64,000 bases of DNA from DYJE01 sp041660385. Its GTDB lineage: Bacteria; Desulfobacterota; Desulfobacteria; Desulfobacterales; Desulfolunaceae. A program made the translations under genes and the position numbers. Positions 44,842 to 58,307 of the stretch are shown piece after piece (within the stretch, counting starts at the first letter, position 1; every line of letters begins with the position of its first letter). A model generated the notes under the pieces. That model did no database searches. It was not told where the DNA came from and saw only the letters and a program-made list of their open reading frames with translations. The stretch is from the NCBI GenBank assembly GCA_041660385.1, contig JBAZWJ010000029.1, positions 1-64,000 on the forward strand. Direction: 5' to 3'.

Positions 44842-45218
44842 GTGTTAAAAACCTCCTGATTAATCACGCTTTGTATCAGTTTCGTCCTTTTAAAGTAAAG
44901 GTCAAAGTCATGAAAAAAGTGTGGTGAGTGAGGTTAAACACAAGCCGCAACAAAGACCATGGGTGCCCTTAGCTGAACTTAATAAAAAATTAATCCGGCT
45001 ATAGATTATTGATTTTCATTGTGATAAATTAATAAATTCGCGTACCGGGACACCGGTAGAAATATTGATCGGTTTTCTTTGCACATTTCGGCACTTGACT
45101 CCCATGGGCAATGTGGTAAGTGAACATACCCGTACGACAGGGAGCGTTGATCCGAACACGGATGGGAATTGGCTTAGTAGCCTGAAATAAAAACAATTTT
45201 GATAAGAAGACCTCGTTT
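44842..45218. other. Intergenic region upstream of carA
   Basis: This 377-bp stretch separates the divergent unknown membrane protein gene and carA. It contains AT-rich DNA (44980-45040) but no clear promoter pair, terminator, attenuator leader or PyrR-type site that I can recognise. Confidence 0.45.
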
Positions 45219-46352
45219 ATGAAAGCACTACTTGCCCTGGAAGACGGGCGGACCTTCAGCTGCCGGAGCTTTACCGGCCCCGGAGAAACTTCCGGTGAAG
45301 CTGTTTTCAATACAAGCATGACCGGTTACCAGGAAGTACTCACCGACCCCTCGTACAGGGGCCAGATGGTGACCATGACCTATCCCCTGATTGGCAACTA
45401 CGGCGTGAATCCCGAAGATGTGGAATCGGACAGAATTCAGGTGGCGGGATTTATCGTCAGGGAATACCAGAATTTCCCAAGCAACTACAAATCCACCGGG
45501 ACGCTTGCCGATTATCTGAAAGCCCAGGGTATTATGGGCGTTGACGAGCTGGACACCCGGGCGTTGACCCGGCATATCCGGAAAAACGGTGCGCTTCGGT
45601 CTGTGATGTCCACCATCGACCTTGATCCGGATTCCCTGGTGAAAAAAGCCAGGATGACACGATCCATGGTGGGATGCGATCTGGTACAGGAAGTGACTTG
45701 CGGTTCGGCTTACAGATGGATAGGCAACGCGCCCCAGGCCATTACCACAGCTCTTGATTCGGGTGAAAATCTTTTCCTCGAACGGGGACGACGCCACGCA
45801 GTGATCGCTTTCGATTTTGGCATCAAGTACAACATCATCCGCTGTCTTGAGAGTGCGGGATGCGAAGTCATTGTGGTTCCAGCAACCACCTCGGCCCAAA
45901 CCATCAAGGCCATGAACCCCGACGGCGTGTTTCTATCAAACGGCCCCGGAGATCCCGAACCCCTCACTTACGCCATAGAAACGGTTCGCGACCTTCTTAA
46001 ATACAAACCCCTTTTCGGCATCTGTCTGGGCCATCAGATTTTAAGCCTCGCTTTCGGCGGCCAGACCTACAAGCTGAAATTTGGTCACCGGGGCGGTAAC
46101 CAGCCAGTTCAGAACATGTTCACCAAGAAAGTGGAGATTACGTCTCAGAACCACGGTTTTGCCGCAGATATGAACAGTCTGAAAGGAAAAGACCTGGATG
46201 TGTTCCACATGAATCTGAATGACAACACAGTGGAGGGGCTGAAACACAAGACGCTTCCTGTTTTCGGTGTTCAGTATCATCCAGAGGCATCGCCAGGACC
46301 ACACGATGCGGCCTATCTCTTCGATGAATTTGTTAAAATGATGAAACGATAA
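45219..46352 (+). CDS. carA: Carbamoyl-phosphate synthase small (glutaminase) subunit
   Basis: This subunit hydrolyses glutamine and passes ammonia to CarB for carbamoyl phosphate, the precursor of pyrimidines and arginine. The 377-residue protein has the CarA N-terminal domain (VFNTSMTGYQEVLTDPSY) and a class I glutamine amidotransferase domain with nucleophile Cys269 in GICLGHQ and the His-Glu pair in VQYHPEASPGP. The cysteine is at the same position as in the Escherichia coli enzyme. It lies 50 bases upstream of carB. Confidence 0.96.
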   Translation: MKALLALEDGRTFSCRSFTGPGETSGEAVFNTSMTGYQEVLTDPSYRGQMVTMTYPLIGNYGVNPEDVESDRIQVAGFIVREYQNFPSNYKSTGTLADYLKAQGIMGVDELDTRALTRHIRKNGALRSVMSTIDLDPDSLVKKARMTRSMVGCDLVQEVTCGSAYRWIGNAPQAITTALDSGENLFLERGRRHAVIAFDFGIKYNIIRCLESAGCEVIVVPATTSAQTIKAMNPDGVFLSNGPGDPEPLTYAIETVRDLLKYKPLFGICLGHQILSLAFGGQTYKLKFGHRGGNQPVQNMFTKKVEITSQNHGFAADMNSLKGKDLDVFHMNLNDNTVEGLKHKTLPVFGVQYHPEASPGPHDAAYLFDEFVKMMKR

Positions 46353-46402
46353 ATTTTTACCATTATAGATTAAATATACAAATCCCGTAAAGTTGAGACC
46401 CT

Positions 46403-49638
<3,236 letters not shown>

Positions 49639-49642
<4 letters not shown>

Positions 49643-51045
49643 TTGATAACGACAGGCCACGCGACGAATGTGGAGTTTTTGGCATACACGGTCATCTGGA
49701 TGCTGCAAAAATAGTTTATTTCGGTTTGTATGCCCTCCAGCACAGGGGCCAGGAAAGCGCCGGAATTGCCGTGGCCAAGGATAAAAAGATCGAGGTGCTC
49801 AAGGGCATGGGTCTTGTCCCTGAAATCTACAACATGGAAGATCTGGAAAAGCTGGAAGGCTCAAGTGCCATCGGCCATGTGCGCTATTCCACCACCGGTG
49901 GTTCCACGCTGACCAACGCCCAGCCCTTTATCGCCCGACACAAAGAGAAAATGTATGCCGTAGCCCACAACGGCAATCTGGTGAACGCTCATAAACTGAA
50001 GTCGGAACTGGAAGAAATGGGCAGCATCTTTCAAACCACCATGGACAGTGAAATCGCCCTCCATCTGTTTGTCAGGAACATTCATAAAGGAATTGTCCAG
50101 GGGCTTGTGGACACCATGTCCCGCCTTGAGGGGGCGTTTTCCTTCGTGGTTTTGACCGGAAAAGGCGAACTGATCGGTGTGAAAGACCCCAACGGATTCC
50201 GGCCTCTCTGTATGGGAAGACTGAACGGTCATTACGTTCTTGCATCGGAAACCTGCGCACTTGATCTTGTTCAGGCTGAATTTATCCGGGAGCTTGAACC
50301 CGGTGAAATAGTTATCATCGACGATGACGGCGTAAGGAGTCTTATCCCGGAAAACAGGCCCCGGCAGAGCATGTGCATTTTTGAATATATCTATTTCTCA
50401 AGGCCGGACAGCACCATCGGCGGTTATAATGTTTACCAGATGAGAAAATCTTTCGGGCGGCGGCTCGCCATGGAAGCCCCGGTGGACGCCGATTTCGTCA
50501 TGCCTTTCCCCGATTCGGGTAATTATGCGGCGCTGGGATACGCAGAGCAATCGAAAATTCCCTTTGAAATGGTGATGATAAGAAACCATTACATCGGCAG
50601 ATCCTTTATCCAGCCTACCCAGAGCATGCGTGATTTTGCCGTCAGAATCAAACTGAACCCGGTAAAAGAGCAGATCGCGGGAAAAGATATCATCATCATT
50701 GAAGATTCCATCATCCGTGGGACTACGGCAAAAACAAGGGTTAAAGCCTTGAGGGAGCTGGGAGCTAACAAAGTCCACATGCGGATCAGCTGTCCGCCAC
50801 ACAGATTTCCCTGTTTTTACGGTATTGATTTTTCCACCAAAGGTGAGCTGATTGCTGCGAAAAAATCTATTGACGAACTGAGGGATTTTCTCGGTCTTGA
50901 TACTCTGCACTACCTGAGTATTGAAGGAATGATGGAGGCAAGCGGCGTTAAAGATCCGGAGAATTATTTCTGCAAAGCCTGTTTTGACGGGAAGTATCCG
51001 GTTCCCATTGACCCCACTATTTCAAAAAACTGCCTGGGAGATTGA
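49639..51045 (+). CDS. purF: Amidophosphoribosyltransferase
   Basis: PurF makes phosphoribosylamine from PRPP and glutamine, the first step of purine synthesis. The 468-residue protein has a ten-residue propeptide before catalytic Cys11 (DECGVFGI), the Ntn glutaminase block ALQHRGQESAGIA, and the PRPP motif IIIIEDSIIRGTT. Cysteines in SCPPHRFPCFYG and YFCKACFDGKYPV match the [4Fe-4S]-containing Bacillus subtilis type, which is oxygen-sensitive. Translational coupling of purF to carB joins purine and pyrimidine synthesis in one operon. Confidence 0.96.
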
Positions 51046-51161
51046 AAAATACTTGAATGTTAGGCGCTTATAATGGTAACTTACGTGTATCTTGATACTC
51101 CACGTGACGCTTTTTAAGGTTTTCTGACGCGACAAAAAATCTGGCCCAGGAGTTTTTGAAT

Positions 51162-51710
51162 ATGATAGAGACCAAATATCTGAAAGATAATATCGAGAAC
51201 ATTCAGAAACTGATGAGCATCCCGGCGCTCAAAAATTTCGAGACGAAATACCTGGGTAAGCTGCTTAAACTCAGTAAAATAAGAGAATACGAAAACGGCG
51301 AAATCATTATTAAAGAAGGGGATCTGGACCCCTGGCTCTATTTTCTCCTGGCGGGCGGCATTGTTATAAAGAAAGAAAGCGTGGAACTTGGCCGCATCGA
51401 CAATGTTGGAGAAATTTTCGGCGAGATGCGGATCGTAGACAGCCTCAGTCGGTCCGCTTCGGTTTATGCCGTGGGCCGGACCACTTGCCTTGCTGTTGAC
51501 ACCAGCGCTGGGGATAAGCTTTCCGGCGGAGGAGATCGTGACGAAAAACTCGATTTCCTGCTGCTGCTCTACAAGATTTTTGCCGAGTACATGTCCTTGA
51601 GGCTTCGCCTCACCAACGAAGAACTGATTAAAGCCAAGCAGGAAGTGGAAAAAATCAGAGAAAGCAAGATGAACATCATCATGAGAAAAATTCAGGGAAA
51701 AACTGACTGA
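51162..51710 (+). CDS. Cyclic-nucleotide-binding-domain protein without DNA-binding domain
   Basis: The 182-residue protein has one cNMP-binding beta roll (residues about 20-140) with ENGEIIIKEGDLDPWLYFLLAGGIVI, GEIFGEM and DSLSRSASVYAVGRTTCLAV. The phosphate-binding cassette, normally R-A in G-E-x-A-L-x-x-x-x-R-A-A, is here GEMRIVDSLSRSASV, so ligand binding is plausible but not certain. The C-terminus is one long helix and lacks a Crp-type helix-turn-helix. It may be a regulatory subunit. I chose the ATG at 51162 (GGAG nine bases upstream) over a TTG six bases earlier. Confidence 0.78.
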   Translation: MIETKYLKDNIENIQKLMSIPALKNFETKYLGKLLKLSKIREYENGEIIIKEGDLDPWLYFLLAGGIVIKKESVELGRIDNVGEIFGEMRIVDSLSRSASVYAVGRTTCLAVDTSAGDKLSGGGDRDEKLDFLLLLYKIFAEYMSLRLRLTNEELIKAKQEVEKIRESKMNIIMRKIQGKTD

Positions 51711-51756
51711 TGATGACTTCTTCCTGGCAATCAGCTTCTCACCTCCAGGTTTAGCC

Positions 51757-52770
51757 ATGAGTTTCATCCGAAAAACCGTCTCGTTTTCAAAACACGCGAG
51801 CAATGTTTTTTTTCATATCCTCACCGGTTGCAACCTGAAATGCCGCCACTGTTATATCAACAAATGCCAGCACGGAGATTCCATGGTCAGCAAGGCGGAC
51901 ATGGAATCCTGGCTTGCTTTGTTTGCCAGGCGGAGCCCCAACGCCCATGTGATTTTTCTGGGCGGTGAACCCACCCTTCATCCCGAACTCCCCTTTGCCG
52001 TTAAAACAGCGAGACGTCTCGGTTATGGTTCAATCACCATAGACACTAACGGTTATCTGTTCCACGACTTTTTGTCTCAGGTCAGTCCGACTGACGTTGA
52101 CTTTATGAGTTTCAGTCTGGATGGGGCCACACAGGCTATGAATGATTCCATCCGGGGACAGGGCTGTTATGCGACTTGCCTTGAAGGCATAAGAAAAGCC
52201 GTTGCCAAAGGCTTTAACACAAGTTTGATCTACACGGTGAGCCACATGAATTTCCATGAGCTTGAGAAAATGCCACCCCTTCTCGCCGAACTGGGAATCC
52301 GGGAATTTTTCATCCAGGTGATTGGAATCCGTGGGAAATCGGCGGAACAGGGGGGGAAGAATCTTCAGCTTACCCGTGAAACATGGATGGAAACCGTTCC
52401 GGCTGTTGCGGAAACCGTGGCTGCATCAGGCATTGGCGTGACCTACCCCAAGGTATTTCTTGAAGACGGAGAACCTTTTGAATGTGCGGGGCAGGTGGCG
52501 GACAATTATTTCATCTTTCCCAACGGACGGGTTTACCGCTGCCCGCTGTGTGAGGATTTTCCCATCCACGCCCATGAGATAAATAACGGCCTGCTTGTGG
52601 ATAAACCACGCCTCAACGAAACGGATTTTTTCAAACTCACCATCCCCGAAGGCTGCGTGATGAACAAAATGATTCAGCCTGACAATTTGACTTACAACGA
52701 AAACGGAATTCCCGACTACCGCATTGCATGTTGTCTTTTGAAACAACGTATCGAACCTCTGAAACCGTAA
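51757..52770 (+). CDS. Radical SAM protein with SPASM-like C-terminal cysteines
   Basis: The 337-residue protein has the radical SAM cluster motif in GCNLKCRHCYINKCQ (C-x3-C-x2-C, near residue 26), the VIFLGGEPTLHPEL SAM motif and SFSLDGATQAMNDSIRG typical of the AstB/PqqE-like group. C-terminal cysteines (FECAGQ, YRCPLCEDF, EGCV, IACCLL) could bind an auxiliary cluster. Such enzymes modify peptides or cofactors or mature sulfatases; the substrate here is not evident, and no peptide precursor gene was found. It starts 46 bases after the cNMP-domain gene. The damaged kinase gene ends exactly at its stop codon on the other strand. Confidence 0.82.
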   Translation: MSFIRKTVSFSKHASNVFFHILTGCNLKCRHCYINKCQHGDSMVSKADMESWLALFARRSPNAHVIFLGGEPTLHPELPFAVKTARRLGYGSITIDTNGYLFHDFLSQVSPTDVDFMSFSLDGATQAMNDSIRGQGCYATCLEGIRKAVAKGFNTSLIYTVSHMNFHELEKMPPLLAELGIREFFIQVIGIRGKSAEQGGKNLQLTRETWMETVPAVAETVAASGIGVTYPKVFLEDGEPFECAGQVADNYFIFPNGRVYRCPLCEDFPIHAHEINNGLLVDKPRLNETDFFKLTIPEGCVMNKMIQPDNLTYNENGIPDYRIACCLLKQRIEPLKP

Positions 52771-55700
52771 TTCCATAAGCGGATCTGCTTTGATGGCACG
52801 GCCAAGTGATTTGCCATTCATGCCCGGTATCTGCATATCAATCACCGCGACACGGAAAAGATCATTATCATTAAGAGACCGGTAGATGGCATGGAGCGCA
52901 GAAGGGCTGTCTTCCGCCTCCACAGGCCGCATGCCCCAGGACGTAAGGCGGGTTACAAGAATCTGGCGGTTTGTTTCGTTGTTATCTACGATCAAGACAC
53001 GGCCATGGTTCAAATTGCCCCGGATTTTCGTTTCGGTCCGGGACTGTTCGGGTTGTTTGTCGAACCGTGCGGTGAACCAAAACTCCGACCCTTTGCCTTC
53101 TTCGCTGATCACTCCGATTTCGCCACCCATCAGTTCCGCAAGCTGCTTGGAGATGGCAAGGCCTAAGCCGGTTCCGCCGTATTCCCGGGTCGTCGATGTA
53201 TCCGCCTGGGTGAATTTGTTGAAAAGCAATCCGATTTTGTCCTTGGCAATGCCGATGCCTGTGTCGCAGACAGAAAAACGTAAGACAATGGAATCCGAAT
53301 CCGTGAGAGAACGGTCTACCGTTTTTACACGAATCGCAACTTCACCCGATGAGGTAAATTTGACGGCGTTACCCGTGAGGTTGGTGAGAATCTGACGCGT
53401 TCAGTTCGGTGTCCAGCAACAGGCCTGTCATGCCAATGACTCCGTTCATGGGGGTGCGGATTTCATGGCTCATATTGGCCAAGAATTCGCTTTTGGCGAT
53501 GCTTGCCATCTCCGGGATCAGTTCACGGATGTTCCGCTCCAGAGCCTCTGCCTCACTCCAGCCGTATATCCAGACCGCTGCCGGATTCCAGGCCATGATA
53601 CGTCCTTCCAGGTCTTGCAGAATAATAGCATCGTGTGAATCTCGCACCACCACCGCCATACGAATCAGATTATTGGCTTTCCGCAGCGATGCCTGCGTTT
53701 TCTTCATCTGAGTGATATCAACAAAGGTGATGACCGCACCCTCAATGACATTATCGATCGTGCGGTAGGGTTGGATCCGCAGCGTATACCACCCACCTTC
53801 CGTGGTCTGCACTTCCGTTTCTTTGGGGATCAGGGTGTCCAACACGGACTGAATAGCAGATGCCAGGTCATTGTAGCCCCGTAGATTTGGGACGATGTGA
53901 CTCACGGGACGACCGATGTCCCCCGTGATCAGATTGATAATCTGAGTGGCCGTGGGGGTGAAACGCAGGATGCGCAAATTATGATCGACAAAAACGGTGG
54001 CGATCCCCGTCCCGGCCAGAAGGTTGTTCATATCGTTATTGGCCTGTGACAGATCCACCACCTTGGTCTGAAGTTCGGAATTGACCGTGGCCAGCTCTTC
54101 ATTAATCGACTGCAATTCTTCTTTTGAGGTCTCCAGCTCTTCATTTGTGGATTGCAGTTCTTCGTTTACAGACTGCATTTCCTCGTTCGAAGATTTAAGC
54201 TCTTCGTTGGACGTTTCGAGTTCCTCGTTGGCTGTCTGGAGGTATTCTTCCTTGGATCGAAGCTCCTTTTGAAGTGCCTCTATATGGTTGTTTGTGTCGT
54301 CTATCGAAGGAGCCGTACCGTCAGGGCCAGATACCGGGTCACGGTCCACCCGTTCCGATATCGACGATTCCTCAAGGATCACTATGTACAACGGTTCGTT
54401 GATTGCTGGACCGGCATCTGTATCCACCGGACGGATTATCAGGTTGACCAGAGTATAGTCCCCATTGGTCTTGACCCGCAGATTCGAACGACGCACCGTT
54501 TCTTTCTCCATGACGGCCCGGTGCAGGGCTATGGCCAGATCGGCCCGTAAGCCCTCGCGGGCCATTTTAAGAATATTGTAGGCACCGGTCTCACCCTGGG
54601 ACGGTTCCAGGTACATGCCGGTGCGGCCATGCAAATAAAAGATATCTCCGATTCTGTTGACGAGAGCGCTTGTCGGGGCAATCTGTTGCAGGAGAGTCTG
54701 TTCGGTCACTTCGCGAAGCGACAGTTTCCCGGTCATGGGCTGCTTGCCACCTTTCACATGCTGTTCTGCATCTTTCGCCGCGAGTGGCAGCTGGAAGCGA
54801 TCCAGAACAACGCGTCTGGTTCTGTGCGCATCCTCTCTGGATTTATACAGCTTCATTTTACGGTCCAGCGTGTCAAAGAGAGCTGAAAATTCGCCGACGG
54901 TTTCAGACGTGCCGAGAAAGAGAATACCGCCAGGGTTCAATGCGTAGTGGAACAGGGGAATGATTTTCTTCTGCAGGTCAACGCCCAGATAGATGAGCAG
55001 ATTGCGACAACTGATGAGGTCGAGTTTGGAGAACGGCGGATCTTTGATGACGTTCTGCTCGGAAAAGACCAGCATGTCCCGGATGCTTTTGTGGATACGG
55101 TAGAGGTTACCGTCAGACTCAGCCGAAAAAAAACGTTCCAGTCGCTCCGGGGTGAGATCGACGGCAATGCTGGCCGAATAGAGACCTGATCTGGCCGTGG
55201 AAATGGCACGGCTGTCAATGTCGGTGGCGAAAATCTGGATCTTGTAACTCTGCTTCTGATTCTCCATGTACTCGGCAAGCAGGATCGCGAGAGAATAGGC
55301 CTCCTCGCCGGTGGAACAGCCCGGTGACCAGATGCGGATTAAAGAACCTGTCGGCTTGTCGGCAAAAATTTCGGGAATGATTTTTTCCTCAAGGACCTTA
55401 AAGGCCTCCGGGTCGCGGAAGAAATTGGTGACCCCGATTAACAGATCGCAGAAAAGGGCCTTGATCTCCGTCGGCGTCTGTTGGAGATAGTCGACGTAGT
55501 TGTCTATTGTTTCTATCTGATGGACGGCCATACGTCGTGCGATCCGGCGCTGAATGGTGTTCGGTTTGTATCCTGAGAAATCGTGGCCTACCTGGCCGCG
55601 CAGCAGGATGAAGATCTTGCGCTGAGCGTTCTCGGCCTGAGGTGTCGAAAGGGATGTCTGCTGGAGGCCTTGGGCGAAGGCCTTACTCGAATAGGCGATA

Positions 55701-56040
55701 AGTTGGGCGGGCATCTCAGCTGGCGGTAGCTCGTAATCCACCAGACCGGTGGCGATGGCACTGCCGCCCTCGCCCTTGATGGCCCGGACTCCCAGCGTTC
55801 CGTCACTTCCGGTACCGGAAAGCACGATACAGATGGCCCGCGCATGCTGGTCCTGGGCCAGCGAGCGAAAGAAAAAGTCGATCGGCAACCGGTGACCCCG
55901 GGGTGCAGAGGGTGCTAATAATTGCAGGGTGCCGTTCAAAAAAGCCATGTCGCGGCCCGGCGGGATGATGTATATGCTGTTGGGCTGAACCGTCATGCCA
56001 TCTTCGACTTCAAAGACCTGCATGCGGGTGTAGCGCCGGA
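52771..56040 (-). pseudogene. CheB-CheR-PAS-histidine kinase-receiver fusion, deleted at three places
   Basis: Reading from 56040 on the minus strand, homology begins inside CheB (LIRRYTRMQVFEVEDG, then VLSGTGSDGTLGVRAIKGEGG), so the CheB active-site serine region is missing. A complete CheR methyltransferase follows (IRIWSPGCSTGEEAYSLAI), then a long coiled coil of E-E-L repeats, PAS domains and the His-box SEFLANMSHEIRTPMNG. At about 53398 the frame breaks: LLLDTELN is joined to RQILTNLTGNAVKF of the ATPase domain, losing perhaps 80-100 residues. The ATPase and the first half of a receiver (VAVIDMQIPGMNG) continue to 52771, where the gene stops abruptly against the radical SAM gene. The encoded system would have been a methylation-linked hybrid kinase. 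Confidence 0.85.
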
Positions 56041-56445
56041 TCAGATCAGTCCCAGGGATTTCAGCTCTTTATTCAACTTATCGACCTGAATGGGTTTGAC
56101 AAGATAGGCGTCGCACATCTCGCTGAACGACTCCAATATGTTTTTCGCGTCTGTGTGGGCAGTCTGCATGATGATTTTTGCCCCATGGCCGAGCATGATT
56201 CCATCTTCCTCTTCGATGGCGCGTATCCGTTTCAGGGTTTCCTGGCCGTCCATTTCCGGCATCATGATATCCAGAAATACCAGTTGATAAGGCTTCTTAT
56301 TGTGGAGGGCATCTTGAAATGCAACAACGGCTTCCACTCCATTGACGGCGATATGGCAGGCACCATATTGGCTCATGACTTCCTGAAGAAGAATGCGGCT
56401 TGTAAAATCATCTTCGACAATCAATACCCTTAAGGGCATTTTCAT
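56041..56445 (-). CDS. Single-domain response regulator (CheY-like)
   Basis: The 134-residue protein is a receiver domain: LRVLIVEDDFTSRILLQ near the N-terminus, phospho-acceptor Asp in LVFLDIMMPEMDG (about residue 59), and MQTAHTDA and AYLVKPIQVDKLNKEL for the conserved T and K. There is no output domain. The ATG at 56445 lies seven bases after AGGAGG. It lies directly upstream of the damaged CheB-CheR-kinase gene, which resumes 1 base after its stop, so the two were probably one signalling locus. Confidence 0.87.
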   Translation of the reverse strand: MKMPLRVLIVEDDFTSRILLQEVMSQYGACHIAVNGVEAVVAFQDALHNKKPYQLVFLDIMMPEMDGQETLKRIRAIEEEDGIMLGHGAKIIMQTAHTDAKNILESFSEMCDAYLVKPIQVDKLNKELKSLGLI

Positions 56446-56662
56446 ATTATCCTCCTGAATAATTAGTTTTATCATTAATCGCCATTGAGGTCATCTGGTC
56501 TTGGTTGCTTGAATTGCGCGGTTTGTCTTTTTTTGATTTCAAAATAAAGAAAGGAGACATCGTGTTGTTATTAAATTATAATAACATAATGTGGTTGATT
56601 CAAAAAACCCCTTATTGAATAGAAGTAAAAAATAATTCGAAATCTATATTGTATATGTTAAA

Positions 56663-57859
56663 TTATCCCATTCTTTCATCAAGACTAACAGCCCGCATCA
56701 GCATGCTGACCGCTTCGTTGATTTCGAAAAATTTGTCGATGCGTTTGTCATCGATCCTGAAATACCATCTGAGAATCATGTGGCCCATGATGCCCATGAA
56801 CAGATTTTTGAAGACGCGGTTATTGATTTCGGGGCGGATGCTGCCGTCTTTTTTCCCCTGATCCAGGACGGGGTTGAACGCATTGACATAGGATGCGTAG
56901 CTTTTTTTGGCGGCAGAGCGATAAAATCGCTTGTTGAAAATCCCGTCAAAGATGAAAATCTTCATGAACTCCGGCTGACTGAGATAGATGAAGAAATGGT
57001 GCTGGATCATCTGTTTTAGGCGCCACAGGGGGCTTTGCCGTGTGCTGATTTCTCGGAAAATGGCCGAATGGTTTGAAAGCTGGTGATCCAGAGTTGAGAA
57101 CAACAGGTCTTCCTTGTTTTTGAAATACTCGTAAAGGGTGCCTTCTGCCACACCTGCTCTGCGGGAAATGTCCAAGGTTGTGGCGCTGTCATAGCCTTTT
57201 TCAGCGAAGATCCGTTCAGCGGCCCGGAGTATCCGGCCAGCCTTGTCCGATTCGTCTTCGTTTTTTTTTTCTTTTTTGAGGAGCATGGGAAGAAGAAGAA
57301 CCATGATGTCGTCCATGTCTTTATGCGCTTCTTCCGTTTCATGGGCTGCTAGAGTATGTATGGATTCCATATCAAGAAGGCCGAAAATCGCATCACGAAC
57401 CACGGGGATATGGAGGTCTTCTCTGAACGTTCCGTTATGGATACATTCTTCAATGATGTTGCGCATAAAAACGGTCCATTCCCTGAAGTATTTGAACGCT
57501 TCATGGTGGAAAAAACGTTCTTTGGACCGGCATTCGAAGATGGTGAGGTTGGTGTAATTGGGGTTCTTGTCGTGATAATGAAGTTGGAGATACATGAATT
57601 CTCTAAGACGTTCCAGGGGATCTACACGGCCTTCCAGATGTTTTTTAAGAACATCCGTCAGGGTTTTCACCTGTTCTCCGGCTGAATAGAAAAGAAGATC
57701 TTCCTTGTTTTCATAATAATGATAGATGATGGAATCCGTAACCCCTGCTCGCTGGCTGATTTCGGATATGGTGGTCTTCTTACCTTTTTCTCTGAAAATA
57801 TCCACGGCGGCAGAAAGGATTTTGTCTTTTTTTGAGTCTTTATTCGATATTCTGGCCAA
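56663..57859 (-). CDS. Tandem TetR regulator (two TetR units in one chain)
   Basis: The 398-residue protein contains two complete TetR units. The first has its helix-turn-helix in TTISEISQRAGVTDSIIYHYYENKEDLL (about 27-55) and its own helical domain; the second starts near residue 208 (KAGRILRAAERIFAEKGYDSAT) with DISRRAGVAEGTLYEYFKNKEDLL. A typical TetR protein is about 200 residues and works as a dimer; here one chain supplies two DNA-binding units. A lysine/glutamate-rich linker joins them. It is divergent from the acyl-CoA dehydrogenase operon across a 448-bp control region, so it is likely its regulator, with a CoA ester as possible ligand. Confidence 0.85.
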   Translation of the reverse strand: MARISNKDSKKDKILSAAVDIFREKGKKTTISEISQRAGVTDSIIYHYYENKEDLLFYSAGEQVKTLTDVLKKHLEGRVDPLERLREFMYLQLHYHDKNPNYTNLTIFECRSKERFFHHEAFKYFREWTVFMRNIIEECIHNGTFREDLHIPVVRDAIFGLLDMESIHTLAAHETEEAHKDMDDIMVLLLPMLLKKEKKNEDESDKAGRILRAAERIFAEKGYDSATTLDISRRAGVAEGTLYEYFKNKEDLLFSTLDHQLSNHSAIFREISTRQSPLWRLKQMIQHHFFIYLSQPEFMKIFIFDGIFNKRFYRSAAKKSYASYVNAFNPVLDQGKKDGSIRPEINNRVFKNLFMGIMGHMILRWYFRIDDKRIDKFFEINEAVSMLMRAVSLDERMG

Positions 57860-58307
57860 ACGTCATTTCTCCCGGAGTGGTTGGGGTCAAGGATTACAGT
57901 TATGTCTTACACTATTTTTACATCAGACCAACATGTTATTCAAGCGAACAGGTTTTTTCTTTTAAATCAAATTAATAAAACCTTACGGCATGTTATTTTT
58001 TCGCTCTGTATAAATAATAGAACCATTACTGAGCAGTATTCAAGATAAAACATCAGAATATTGAAAGCAGGCCCGATAAATCAACAGCGAAAAATCTGTC
58101 GGACAAACAAAGTCATTATCATTAATATCATACGTTTTGAACCGATGCGACAAACTTTTTTCAGTTATAAATTAAGGATTGACAGAAATAGATTTCTTTC
58201 AATATAATCGAATTTTACTCAGTTTGTTTTGGGCCGTTTTTTCGTAAGTGGTGTATAGGCGGGGGATATCTGCTAATCATATTCAACCATAAAACACATG
58301 AGGTAAC
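57860..58307. other. Control region between tandem TetR gene and acyl-CoA dehydrogenase operon
   Basis: The 448-bp AT-rich stretch holds the promoter at 58179-58208 and a direct repeat CATGTTATT (at about 57932 and 57988). AACATGTT at 57931 is a small palindrome. No coding frame or RNA gene was recognised. The operator of the tandem TetR protein is expected here, but I cannot place it with confidence. Confidence 0.5.
58179..58208 (+). promoter_or_regulatory. Strong sigma-70-type promoter of the acyl-CoA dehydrogenase operon
   Basis: TTGACA (58179-58184) and TATAAT (58203-58208) are both perfect consensus boxes, 18 bases apart. A small inverted repeat GAAAT-AG-ATTTC lies in the spacer and could be part of an operator. 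The transcript would have a leader of about 95 bases. Confidence 0.75.

Noticed and set aside
45120..45200. A tRNA or small RNA ahead of carA
   Set aside because: No cloverleaf or CCA-type end could be drawn.
52426..53229. A separate 267-residue kinase gene
   Set aside because: Its first half is the continuation of the damaged CheB-CheR-kinase gene, and its second half is antisense to the radical SAM gene.
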